This document shows, piece by piece, positions 44,060 through 56,354 of a stretch of DNA of 64,000 nt (the stretch's first letter is position 1; each line of letters starts with the position of its first letter). Source of the stretch: Euphorbia lathyris (Eukaryota > Streptophyta > Magnoliopsida > Malpighiales > Euphorbiaceae); NCBI RefSeq assembly GCF_963576675.1, contig NC_088915.1, positions 45,909,501 to 45,973,500 of the forward strand. The letters run 5' to 3'. Position numbers and translations under genes: made by a program. The notes beneath the pieces were generated by a model, which did not search any database, was not told the DNA's origin, and worked only from the letters and a program-made list of their open reading frames with translations.

Positions 44060-45922
44060 TGAAGGAAATTAAGGCTAAGGTATAGCAGCGGAAATATAAA
44101 AATTTTAGCCTACTTCCTTTTAACCATAGGATCCGTTAATCGTTATTTCATATAAAGAGGGATAAGAAGGAATACCTTTCGATGAACAATCTACCATTGT
44201 TAAAGAAGCGCCCAAAATTCGTCTCCGAGATTCCAAACACAAAGATTAATACGATGAGGCTAAGATGAAATCAACCCTTATGAGATGCAACCAAAATAGA
44301 TTGCCTCTAACAAACCAACACAAGATCAAAGAGAAAGAGGGATGAATGAGATTAATCAATCGATGGAATGCCGTATGAATTCTAGTTCACGAACTTGGGA
44401 ATAGAATTCTTTTCTCTCACTAATATAGCAATTTCGAAAATCACATATAGGGGAGGGATTAGGCTTAGTCGAAATTCACTATAGGGGGGTATATATATTA
44501 GCTTGTATCTAAACCCTAGTTAGATAGGAATAGGTTACTTAATAGGAATTCCATTCGGAATAGGATTCCTAATTATTATCTTATAATATATCAAATACAT
44601 TTAGGATAATAATAAATAACCTAATTGGATAATAATAGGAGTATATTAATCTAATTAAAACTCCTAATTAAATTATCTCTTAATTAATTTAATTCATAAT
44701 TCTAATCTAATTAGGATTAATGGAATAAAATTAATTTCTTACTAATACATATAAATTTCGGCCCTCTCGTAGAATTTGGGCCTTACTGGGCTTAATTGGG
44801 CTTCCATCTATTAATCATATCCATCTCTCTTTTGGTTCCAAGTCTTATGTGTGATCCATTAGGTCCTTACTACTTCTGGCCATATGCAACCTATTAAATT
44901 AATTTCTTCAAGATTTATATTTAATCCCTTGCATAACGGAATGATGTACAGAGTATGTTATTGGCAAGTCCGTAATCATTCCCCCAGAGTCCGTTAAGAA
45001 GACAGGTTGATTCTGTCGTTAACCCTTCCGTATTAGTTACGGTATAATACGATCCTTTATCAACTACATCCTTGAACTGAATCTTATGACTATGGGTAAT
45101 GTCAAGTCACATATAGCGAGACGTTCGTTTTACTTGTTATTGGCCGAGTCAACTCAAAAAGATAGGTTAAGTGAAATCCGTATTTCTACTCTTAAGCTAT
45201 CACCTTGCAAGGGTTTAGAGTCGAGTCTTCCACAAGCGATCCTTGGATGTATCTCCCATTAATCGGGAGTGATAAATGCTCAATCCAATGTATAACTACC
45301 CTGAAATTACTTCCTGTGACACCCAACCTTTGCAGTTCACACCCTAGAGTCATCTCTGTTAAGGATCGTGGGACCACAGGATCAAAGTCTCACATTCAGT
45401 AATTCATGATGACCAATTAACATTCCTTTGAGTCTGAGGATTAGTTATACCTATTAATACCAATGAGATGAACAGTTGACAAGGATGAATCTACCCATCC
45501 TGTTATCTCAAGTCGGATCCCCAATCCTAATGAACAACGTTTCACCGGATCTATGTAACTGTCCAGATATCTATATATGTGAAGCTTGTGAGATCAGCTT
45601 TCTGTCGGACAGAAGACATTGTTACATACAAGTCTCAACTGTGATATATCAATCCTAAATATATCACTTGACTTGGGGTGGTTTTAAGCTTATTAGTTTA
45701 TTATAAAGTTTTGTCTCACTTCATGCTTGTATGAACACTTTATAATCACTTTAAACAAACTTACGGATTTCCTTTTATTAGACTTTATTTAGTGCTTAAA
45801 AGGGATTGCCTTTATATAGTTATAAAACATATATCTCATTGAAACAAATGGTATAAAGAACAATTCATTTACAATAAGTTTGTATCCTGCAACAATTGAC
45901 TATAGGACACTAAACCCCAACA
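44060..45922 (-). repeat. Copia LTR D, 3' LTR of copy D (1863 bp)
   Basis: On the minus strand it starts TGTTGGGG at 45922 and ends TTTCCTTCA at 44060, the CCTTCA variant. A TATATATA box is at about 44490-44497. The left flank ATTAT is part of the unidentified coding fragment, which is the insertion target. Confidence 0.93.
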
Positions 45923-45936
45923 TACTCCCACTTTGA

Positions 45937-48649
45937 CTAAAGCCAATTGTTTCTAAAACTTATCCCAGTAGAAGTTAAATGACGATCATGTACTTTCTGG
46001 GTTAAAGGCTTTGTTAACGGATCCGCAACGTTGTCCTCTGTAGGTACTCTTTCTATTCTCACATCTCCTCTAGCCACAATCTCTCTAATGATGTGGTATC
46101 GCTTTAGGTAGTGCTTGGATGCATTATGAGACCGTGGTTCCTTTGCTTGCGCAATGGCTCCATTGTTATCACAGTACAGAGTAATGGGATTGACAATGTC
46201 AGGCGCCACACCTAGTTCTGTAATGAACTTTCTAATCCAAACTGCTTCCTTTGCTGCTTCCGCAGCAGCGATGTACTCTGACTCGGTCGTAGAGAAAGCT
46301 ACGCTTCCCTGCTTGGAACTTTTCCAACTGACCGCGCCCCCATTTAGGATAAACTGGTATCCTGATTGGGATTTAAAATCATTCTCATCTGTGAGATGAC
46401 TAGCGTCTGAAAATCCTTGTATTTTCAGATCTCCTTCTCCGTACACTAGAAACATATCTTTAGTTCTTCTCAAGTACTTAAGAATGTTCTTGACGGCAAT
46501 CCAATGCTCGTCTCCCGGATTCCCTTGGTAACGACTCGTTACAGATAACGCGAACACTACGTCGGGTCTAGTGCATAGCATATCATACATAATCGAACCG
46601 ATCGCGCTGGCGTACGGGACTACAGCCATGCGTCGTTTGTCATCATCAATTTTAGGACATTGATGATTGTTTAACTTTACTCCATGTACCATGGGTAAGT
46701 TACCTCATTTCGATTCAAGCATGCTAAACCGATTTAGCACCTTTTCAATGTATGTAGCCTGTGAAAGACCAAACAGTCTACGTGATCTATCCCTGTAGAT
46801 CTTTATACCAAGTATATAGGCTGCTTCACCGAGGTCTTTCATTGAGAAGTTACCGGATAACCATATTTTCACTGACTGTAAAAGAGCAATGTCATTTCCC
46901 ATTAACAGTATATCGTCCACATATAGTATGAGAAATGCTATAGAGCTCCCACTTGCTTTCTTGTAAATGCAAGCTTCTTCGCAATTTTGTTCGAAACCAA
47001 ATTGTTTTATGGTTTCGTCAAAACGCTTGTTCCAGCTTCTAGATGCTTGCTCGAGTCCATAAATGGATCTCTGAAGTTTGCAAACTTTATTTGCATCCTT
47101 TGATATGAAACCTTCAGGTTGCATCATGTATACATCCTCAAGCAGGTTTCCGTTTAGGAAAGTTGTTTTCACATCCATTTGCCAAATCTCATAATCAAAA
47201 TGAGCGGCAATTGCAAGCATGATTCTGATTGATTTGGACATAGCAACGGGAGAGAAGGTTTCGTCATAATCAACACCTTGTTTTTGACGATATCCTTTCG
47301 CTACCAACCTAGCCTTGTAGGTGCTAACCTTTCCATCCATGTCAGTCTTCTTTTTGAAGATCCATCTGCACCCAATGGGTTTTATCCCTTCGGGTGGATC
47401 AACCAAAGTCCAAACTTGGTTAGTATACATGGAATCCATTTCAGAATCCATGGCTTCAAGCCATGCTTTAGAATCTGGACTAGTAAGAGCCTCTTCGTAG
47501 TTTTCGGGTTCGTCGTCTAACACGGGAACCTCATCATCATCTCCCACTAGAAAACCATATCTAACTGGGAGTTCACAAACTCTTCGTGATCTACGAATAG
47601 GTGCCACTGGAGTCTCATCTAATGGGACTTCTTCGGGTACCTCGACCGCCTCCGTTGTTTCAGTCGGTGTTTCTTCCTCTTGAACTTCGTCGAGTTCAAT
47701 CATGCTTCCCTTTTGTGTTTCTTCGAGAAACTCTTTCTCTAAGAAGGTTGCGTGTTTGGATACGATTACTTTCTGGGTATCCAATGAAGAAACATTTATC
47801 AGATTTAGAATCTAATTTGTCGGACGCAACGCGTTTGACATATGCTGAACCCCATACTCTCATGAAAGAGAACACGGGTTTCCTACCAACGAACAATTCA
47901 TATGGCGTGGAACTAGCGGATTTAGTTGGTACTCGGTTCAGGGTGAAGAGGGCAGTTTCTAAGGCATAGCCCCAGAACGTCTTTGGAAGTAAGGCCATGC
48001 TCATCATGGATCGTACCATATCTAATAGGGTACGGTTTCTCCTCTCGGATACACCATTGTGTTGTGGTGTATAGGGAGGTGTCCATTGTGAGCATATCCC
48101 ACATTCAGTTAGATAATTCAGAAAATCGTCAGAAAGATATTCGCCACCTCGATCAGATCGAAGTGTTTTTATTTTCTTTCCTAATTGATTTTCCACTTCA
48201 TTCTTGAAGCATTTGAACTTGTCAAAAGCTTCTGATTTGTGCCTCATCAAGTAGATATAACCATAGCGAGTATGGTCATCTATGAAGCTAATGAAGTATC
48301 TGAATCCTCCTCTTGCTTGGACTGACATAGGGCCACATACATCTGAATGAATGAGTCCTAGAGTGTCTGATACACGCTCACCTTTATTGCTAAAGGGTGT
48401 CTTTGTCATTTTACCTTTTAAACATGATTCGCATGTTTCCAATGATTCAGAATCGATTGGATCTATAAGCCCATCTGAATGTAGCTTTTAGTATGCGTCT
48501 CTTGTTTATATGACAATCCCACAAGCAAGTTGAATTATCTAGCTTATGTCTTTTGGTATCAATTGCGAAAACAGAAATGTAACACATAAATCCCATTTTG
48601 TGATATTCCTGAAAAATAGAAAATCCCATCTCTATAAAAATCGCAATGT
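45937..48649 (-). pseudogene. Copia copy D pol: integrase, reverse transcriptase, RNase H
   Basis: The domains run in the family order, with SDVCGP, SDRGGEY and NGVSERRNRT in integrase, LYVDDILL in RT and SDASHL in RNase H. Damage includes a TGA at 46705-46707 for the CGA of LESKRGNL (copies 1, 2 and E keep CGA), a deletion of about 43 bases at about 47776 that shifts the frame after GYP, a lost codon near 47850, a frameshift near 48487 in the integrase zinc region, and loss of the protease by a deletion joining the gag end (MFYI) to the linker (SIKNKHCDFYRD) near 48660. It ends with a stop at 45937-45939. The protein is closest to copies 1 and 2. Confidence 0.92.
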
Positions 48650-49409
48650 TTATTCTTTATCGAAATATAGAACATACCAGATGTTGGAGTACCGGCTTTT
48701 TCCCTTCTTGAGGGTAGCTAGGTACACCAAACAGTTTCTTTTCCAATGCCTTTCTTCACCACAGAAGTGGCACTCTCCTTTGGGCTTCTTCACTTCCTTT
48801 CCCTTAGTTTTGTTGGGCACGGCTTTCTTACCTTTCTTTATATTGGGCTCAACTGACTTGAGCATATTTGCAAGCTCTTCAAAAGAGGTTTGCAAGTCAT
48901 TCATCTGTTAGTTCATAATGAACTGTGAATAACTCTCTGGGATGGATTGAAGAATTAAGTCTATGCTCAATTCGTTATCCATCGCAAATCCAATACTAGA
49001 AAGTTTGGTAATGTAGCCAATCATCTTGACACAATGTGTCATGACAGATGTGCCCTCTTGCATCCTACTACGATATAGCATCTTGGATATCTCGTAGCGT
49101 TCGCACCTGGTCTGTTTCCCAAACAATTCCTTTAGGTGCATGATGATGGAACAGGCATAGTTGCCTTTGTAATTCCGATGTCATCGATGCAAGTATGATG
49201 CATCCGGCATGATCGTCATCAGCCTTGTGCTTCTGATAAGCATCGATTGGGAGCATCATCCTCAGGGATAGGGGGTATCGATGTATCAAATACATACCCT
49301 TTTTTTTATCGAACTTCAAAATGATTTTGAGGTTACGAAACCAGTCGGTGAAGTTTGAACTATTCAACTTGTTATCGGTAAGTATATTTTGCAGATTGGT
49401 GTTAGTCAT
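48650..49409 (-). pseudogene. Copia copy D gag and zinc knuckle, multiply frameshifted
   Basis: It starts at ATG 49409 (MTNTNLQNILTDNKLNSSNF). A base-run insertion near 49300 (six T after CCC) and a small deletion near 49245 disturb the amino part. The deletion near 49160 is the same as in copy 2 (joined sequence GGCAACTATGCCTG). The capsid part resumes at 49141, broken by a TAG/TAA near 48908, and a zinc-knuckle region follows (CHFCGEERHWKRNC). The Lys-rich linker is shortened at the place where copy 2 is also shortened. Confidence 0.9.
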
Positions 49410-49412
49410 GAT

Positions 49413-50740
49413 TTTAAGAGTGTTTAATTAAACTTGAGAGTGAGAAAGAGTAAATGTATGTCATTCATTTGCTTTAAAGTATAACAATCTAAAATTATAG
49501 GCCTTTTAATTTATTTCAGATTGCTCCCACTATTTTGCCAAATTAATAACCCTCCATATTAATTCGAAGAATTTCACAAATCCTTTAGTAAGCTAGGATC
49601 CTAACTCCTGAGATTTCGCCTTGAGTTTACTCAACAAGCTAGTCTCATTCATTAGGTAGATTCATACAATCAATCACATCTTTAATGTGATTCCTAGGTT
49701 ATTGGGTTACTAACCACATTAGTAACTAATATGCTATTCATATTAATCCCAACCGTTTTGCCCATTAGTTTATGACAACATGAGTTTACTCATCCAATTA
49801 TCATAATCTAATTTAAGTATTACCCCATATTCATGAAAAATGATTTTTCGATAATTCAGGTGTTACCATAAGACCCCGAGCTTGAGTTTACTCAACAACC
49901 CAAAGGCCCCCAGTACTGCCGGCTGAATTATAATATTAGGGAGGGGCAACCGATTTTAATAACTTACTTATTTACTTAACTTTTTAATGAGGGATTTTAT
50001 TTAAGTCTCATAATCTAACTTAGTCTTGATTTGCTTTAGTATACATCAGACATATATACATTCACATACATTGGCGTTATGGACATATCATCTAAATTAT
50101 TCCGTCGAGCCAGAGACGGAATAAAAGGCCAAACCTAAGGAAATACTAACTATTACATATTTCTCTTTAGGTCATCCGTCTTCTCCTTGGCGCCTTGAAA
50201 TTACATATTAATTTCTATACTACTATAAGAAAACTTCAACTGAATTGAAGGGAATTAGATGAGAGGAGAAATTACAATAGATAGTAGAAAGGCAGGACGC
50301 GCAGGCCCTATTTCAAAAATACCAAAAGACTAGAAGAGGGTCCAAATATGTCCATAACTCCAAACATGCATAGACTCAATTAAATAAATTTAATTGGTTG
50401 ATTACATAACCGGCTTATGTAATATTTAGGTTAATCACATTAACTCGTCAAATTAACTTTCATCCAATTTTACTTCTAATCGTTTTGTATCTTTATATTA
50501 ATCCTTAGATTAATATAACCATATAAAACGTTGATTATGCTCGTCCCATTTATTTTGATTTTAATTCATTTAACACTTTGATTTACATATTGGTAAAAAC
50601 AAACATTTAAACGAATTATTCATTCGATAATCAAAACAGAAAACTATTAATTTCTGAAACATATATTTACATTTAACATAAAACGATTTTAAACATATTT
50701 AAAAACAAGTGGGTATCGGGCCGGGCCCGAGGGCGGGCTG
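49413..50740 (-). mobile_element. Copia copy D untranslated leader, with a GC-rich junction
   Basis: This is the longest leader of the family here and matches those of copies 2 and C to about 50520. It then runs on through AT-rich DNA to a GC-rich palindromic stretch at about 50709-50739 (CGGGCCGGGCCCGAG), where it meets LTR E. The beginning of the leader, the primer site and the second half of the LTR are missing at this junction. No ORF is credible. Confidence 0.85.
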
Positions 50741-51650
50741 CTGTCGTTGACCTTTCCGTATTAGTTACAGTATAATTCGATCCTTTATCAACTACATCCT
50801 TGAACTGAATCTTATGACTATGGATAATGTCAATTCACATATAGCGAGACGTTCGTTTTACTTGTACAGGCCGAGTCAACTCCAATTAGATAGGTTAAGT
50901 GAAATCTGTATTTCAAGTCTTAAGCTATCACCTTGCAAGGATTTAGAGTCAAGTCTTCCACAAGCGATCCATGGACGTATCTCCCATTTATCGGGAGTGA
51001 TAAATGCTCAATCCAATGTATAACTATCCTGCAATTACTTCCTGTGATACCCAACGTCTGCAGTTCACACGCTAGAGTCATCTCTGTTATGGATCGTGTT
51101 ACAACAGGATCAAAGCGTCACATTCCGTAATCCAGAATTACTAATTAACATTCCTTTGAGTCTGAGGATTACTTATACCTATTAATACCAATGAGATGAA
51201 CAAGTGACAAGGATGAATCTACCCATCCTGTTATCTTAAGTCGGGTCCCTAATCCTAATGAACTCCTTCTCATTGGATCCACGTAACTGTCCAGATATCT
51301 GTATATATGAAGCTTGTGAGATCAGCTTTCTGTCTCGACAGAAGACATTGTTACATGCAAGTCTCAGCAGTGATATGTCAATCCTAAACATATTACTTGA
51401 CTTGGGGTGGTTTTAAGTTTATTAGTTTATTATAAAGTTTCGTCTCACTTCATGCTTGTATGAACACTTTATAATCACTTTAAACAAACTTATGGATTTC
51501 CTTTTATTAGACTTTATTTAGTTCTTAAAAGGGATTGCCTTTATATAGTTATGAAAACATATCTCATTAAAACAAATGATATAAAGAACACTTCATTTAC
51601 ATTAAGTTTGTATCCTAGAACAATTGTCTATAGGACACTAAACCCCAACA
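50741..51650 (-). repeat. Copia LTR E, partial (910 bp)
   Basis: On the minus strand it starts TGTTGGGG at 51650 after the polypurine tract of copy E and stops inside the LTR, at CTGTCGTTGACC, where the GC-rich junction begins. About 950 bp, including the TATA box and the 3' end of the LTR, are lost. It follows the pol of E and precedes the leader of D, so it was the LTR shared by two tandem copies. Confidence 0.9.
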
Positions 51651-51664
51651 TACTCCCACTTGGA

Positions 51665-54600
51665 CTAAAGGCAATTGTTTCTACAACTTATCTTAGTAGA
51701 AGTTAGATGACGATCATGTACTTTCTGGGTTAAGGGCTTCGTCAACGGATCTGCAACGTTGTCCTCAGTAGGTACTCTTTCTATCCTCACATCTCCTCTT
51801 GCCACAATGTCTCTTACAATATGGTATCGCTTCAGGTAATGCTTGGATGCATTATGAGACCGTGGTTCCTTTGCTTGCGCAATGGCTCCATTGTTATCAC
51901 AGTATAGTGTAATGGGATTTACAATGTCAGGCACCACACCAAGTTCAGTAATGAACTTCTTAATCCAAACCGCTTCCTTTGCTGCTTCCGCAGCAGCGAT
52001 ATACTCTGACTCGATCGTAGAGAAAGCTACGCTTCCTTGCTTGAAACTCTTCCAGCTGACCGCGCCCCCATTCAAGATAAACAGGTATCCTGATTGGGAT
52101 TTAAAATCATTCTCATCTGTGAGATGACTGGCATCTGAAAATCCTTCTATTTTCAGATCCCCTTCTCCGTACACTAGGAACATGTCTTTAGTCCTTCTCA
52201 AGTACTTAAGAATGTTCTTGACGGCATTCCAGTGCTCGTCTCCTGGATTACCTTGGTAACGACTCGTTATACTTAACGCAAATGCTATGTCAGGTCTACT
52301 ACAAAGCATATCATACATAATCGAACCGATTGCGCTAGCATACGGGACTACAACCATGCGCTTCTTATCATCTTCGGTTTTAGGACATTGATGATTGTTT
52401 AACTTTACTCCATGTATCATGGGTAAGTTACCTCGTTTCGATTCAAGCATGCTAAACCGCTTTAGCACCTTTTCGATGTATGTAGCCTGTGAAAGACCAA
52501 ACAGTCTTCTTGATCTATCTCTGTAGATCTTTATACCAAGTATATAAGCTGCTTCACCAAGGTCTTTCATGGAGAAGTTACCTGATAACCATACTTTTAC
52601 CGACTGTAGTAGAGCTATGTCATTTCCCATTAATAATATATCGTCCACATATAATATCAGAAATGCAACTGAGCTCCCACTTGCTTTCTTGTAAATGCAA
52701 GCTTCTTCGCAATTTGGTTCGAAACCAAATTGTTTTATGGTTTCGTCAAAACGCTTGTTCCAGCTTCTTGATGCTTGCTTGAGCCCATAAATGGATCTCT
52801 GAAGTTTGCAAACCTTGTTTGCATCCTTTGATATGAAACCTTCAGCTTGCATCATATATACATCCTCAAGCAGGTTTCCGTTTAGGAAAGCTGTTTTCAC
52901 ATCCATTTGCCAAATATCGTAATCGTAGTGAGCGGCAATAGCGAGCATTATTCTGATTGATTTGGACATAGCCATAGGAGAGAAAGTTTCATCATAATTA
53001 ATTCCTTGTTTCTGACGATATCCTTTTGCTATTAACCTAGCTTTGTAGGTGCTAACCTTTCCATCCATGTCAGTCTTCTTTTTGAAGATCCACCTGCACC
53101 CAATGGGTTTTATCCCTTCGGGTGGATCAACCAAAGTCCACACTTGGTTGGTGTACATGGAATCCATCTCAGAATCCATGGCCTCGAGCCATGCTTTAGA
53201 ATCTAGACTGGTAAGAGCCTTTTCGTAGTTTTCGGGTTCATCGTCTGACACGGGAACCTCATCATCATCTCCCACTAGAAAACCATATCTAATTGGGATT
53301 TCACGAACTCTTTGTGATCTACGAATGGGTGGCACTTGAGTCTCATCTAATAGGACTGCTTCGGGGTCCTCAACCGCCTCTGTTGTTTCAGTCGGTGTTT
53401 CTTGTTTATGAACTTCATCAAGTTCAATTATGCTTCCCTTTTCTGTTTCTTCGAGAAACTCTTTCTCTAAGAAGGTTGCGTGCTTGGATACTATTACTTT
53501 CTGATCATCTGGATGATAGAAGTAATATCCCACAGTTTTCTTAGGGTATCCAATGAAGAAACACTTATCAGATTTAGAATCTAGTTTGTCTGACGCTATG
53601 CGTTTGACAATTGCTGAACAACCCCATACTCTCATGAATGAGAACACGGGTTTCCTACCAACGAACAATTCATATGGTGTGGAACTAGCGAATTTAGTTG
53701 GTACTCGATTTAGGGTGAAGAGGGCAGTTTCTAAGGCATAGACCCAGAATGTCTTTGGAAGTAATGCTATGCTCATCATGGATCGTACCATATCTAGTAA
53801 GGTACGGTTCCTCCTCTCGGATACACCATTGTGTTGTGGTGTATAGGGAGGTGTCCATTGTGAGCATATCCCACATTCAGTTAGATAATTCAGAAAATCA
53901 TCTGAAAGATATTCGCCACCTCGATCGGATCGAAGTATCTTTATTTTCTTTCCTAATTGATTTTCTACTTCATTCTTGAAGCATTTGAATTTCTCAAAAG
54001 CTTCGGACTTGTGCTTCATCAAGTAGATATAACCATATCGGGTATGGTCGTCTATGAAGCTTATGAAGTATATGAGTCCTCCTCTTGCTTGGACTGACAT
54101 AGGACCGCATACATCGGAATGTATTAATCCTAGAGTGTCTGATACACGCTCACTTTTATTGCTAAAGGGTGTCTTTGTCATTTTACCTTTTAAACATGCT
54201 TCGCATGTTTCCAATGATTTAGGATCAATTGAATTTATAAGCCCATCTTGATGTAGCTTAAGCATGCGTCTTTTGTTTATATGGCCTAAACGACAATGCC
54301 ACAAGTAAGTTGAATTATCTAGCTTATGTCTTTTGGTATCAATTGCGAAAACAGAAATTTTGTTATCTAGCACATAAATCCCATTTTGTGATATTCTTGA
54401 AAAATAGAAAATCTCCTCTCTATAAAAATCGCAATGTTTGTCTTTTATTGAAATATGAAAACCGTCGTCAACAAGACGGCTAATAGAAATAATGTTATGA
54501 GACATCTCTGGAACATACAAACAGTTCCCTAATTCTATTACAAGCCCAAAGGGCAAGCTCAAAGCATAATCTCCAATGGCGAGGGCGGCAACTCTTGCTC

Positions 54601-54870
54601 CATTTCCTACTCGCAAGTTTATGCTCCCTTTCTTCAATTCCCTAGTCCGATTTAGTTCCTGCATATTTGTACAAATATGAGATCCACATTCGATATCAAG
54701 TACCCAAGATTCAGACTGTGAAACTTTATTTATTTCAATATAAAACATACCAGATGTTGAAGCACCGCCCTTTCCCTTCTTGAGGGAGGCTAGGTACTCC
54801 TTGCAGTTCCTTCTCCAATGCCCGTCTTTACCATAGAAGTGGCACTCTCGTTTGGGCTTCTTGTTGGGCA
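51665..54870 (-). pseudogene. Copia copy E pol with zinc knuckle: longest intact frame of the family
   Basis: A frame of about 1068 codons is open with no stop, from the zinc knuckle to the end of RNase H. In order: knuckle CHFYGKDGHWRRNC (second Cys is Tyr), protease WVLDIECGSHICTN (DTG changed to DIE), integrase zinc region (HCRLGHINKRRM, CEACLKGK) and core (SDVCGP, SDRGGEY, NGVSERRNRT), RT (NYDETFSPMA, VKTAFLNGNL, LYVDDILL) and RNase H (SDASHL, STIESEYIA, YCDNNGA). It ends with TAG at 51665-51667. The frame's first ATG lies in the Gypsy3 LTR and is not real. Gag was split off by insertion of Gypsy3 at 54870/54871. Zinc knuckle and protease are probably inactive; integrase, RT and RNase H look sound. 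Confidence 0.93.
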
Positions 54871-56117
54871 TGAATATGACTATAATTAAACAACATTTTA
54901 ATAACATTTTATATGCATTTCAGGCAAAATATTCCAAAACATATGGGCTTATAAGTGTTTTATGCAGATTGTATCGATTAAGTCAAAATGGGCGATAACA
55001 CAGCCTGTTTTGAAACAAACCATAAGGAGTCGAGCTTCCTTTGATCCAGCGGATTTTCGCAGTGTACCCGATGATGGATAGCGACTAGACAAGTGTCAGG
55101 AGCGACACGGCAGACGCGGCAGGTGCAGAGTACGCAGGGAGGCAGGAAAGCAACATGATGAAAATATGGATCACCCCTTGAGTGTTCAAGGGTCAACTTA
55201 AATTAATCATTCCCTAGTATTAGTAGCTGGAGGAAAACAATCTTTTTGTAATATTTGGTGGCTTGGTTCGTTTTTCTTCCTTTATATAGATGTAGTCGAG
55301 GGAAGGAAAAGGACACACCTTTTACTTTTAAGACAATCAGTTTTAGTTAGAACTTTTGAAGAGAGGCGAAGCTCCCTTAGGACGATGACGCCTCCAATGG
55401 AGGTCTGTGAAATTAATGGTGGCTATTCACTCTTCACTATGAGTGAGTAGTGGTTTTGAATGGGTTTGGCCAGTTAGGGCCGGTTATGTAAGTCTTCTTT
55501 TAATCTTATTTATGAATGAATGTTGATATATTATGATGTGCTTGACAAATCCTTAACTCCATTGCTAAATGCATATATGTTAGTGTTAGATGCATGATAG
55601 GACACTGCTTTCATCTTCACGGAACCATTTGTCAAGCATTCAACCCCGAAACAGAAATGTCAGGAGGTTGCCTCAAGGGTTTTCTTTATAGAAATGTTGT
55701 TTAGATCGTAATGCAAGAAAGAACCAACTTTGGGGACGCTTAAGGTTGCAGTACGTCTTAGAATCTTAAGAACACATGAGAGTTTACTTAAGTGAGCATT
55801 AAAATAGAGACCTTGGCATCACTTTACTTCATTCATGAATAAATAGGATGTTTAGAGACTGAAAGTGACCTGTTCTGTTGTGTTCGACCTGTTCTGCCTT
55901 TTTATCATTAAGTACTCTTTGAAATCAACTAAAGATTTGATCTTGTTTATGTTTGAACAACACCTCTCAAATTAAAGAATTGACACACACCACACACCCT
56001 GTTCTACAAAGTATTTCTTGTAAACTTTGATCCTCAATCCCTGTGGATACGATACTGGACTTATCATTTTATTACTTGTATCTAGTGCACTTGCTAGAGT
56101 CTATTCTGAGGACAACA
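54871..56117 (+). repeat. Gypsy3 5' LTR (about 1247 bp)
   Basis: It starts at TGAATATGAC, where Copia homology stops, and ends GAGGACAACA, six bases before the primer site. A TATATA box at 55283-55288 is followed by a leader that includes GACGATGACGCCTCCAATGG and, later, the phrase AATCCCTGTGGATACGATAC usual near the 3' end of plant Gypsy LTRs. No partner copy is in the window, so the left limit rests on the junction and the TG. Confidence 0.75.
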
Positions 56118-56123
56118 AGTTTT

Positions 56124-56140
56124 TGGCACCGTTGCCGGGG
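56124..56140 (+). other. Primer binding site, tRNA-Asp type
   Basis: TGGCACCGTTGCCGGGG differs by one base from TGGCGCCGTTGCCGGGG, the complement of plant tRNA-Asp and a common Gypsy primer site. The G to A change at the CpG fits cytosine deamination on the other strand. Confidence 0.8.
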
Positions 56141-56354
56141 ATTGAAAGCAACAAAGTTTATACGAACTTTTCTGTGAAACAAGGTGTTTTTAATCTGTTT
56201 GCTAAATAGTGCAGCCAGAAGGAATCTTTATCAGTTTATGCGCAGAGCTGGACCTCCTGTTTTTCCTATCGATCTCGAATTAGAGAGAACGTGTAGACGA
56301 AACAGAGCGGGAACTCGACGTACAAGATAAGGAGAACGACAAAGAGAGAGAAGA

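Noticed and set aside
54978..55196. Small reverse-strand ORF in the Gypsy3 LTR rich in Cys and His.
   Set aside because: It is short, has no domain or promoter, and lies entirely within the LTR.
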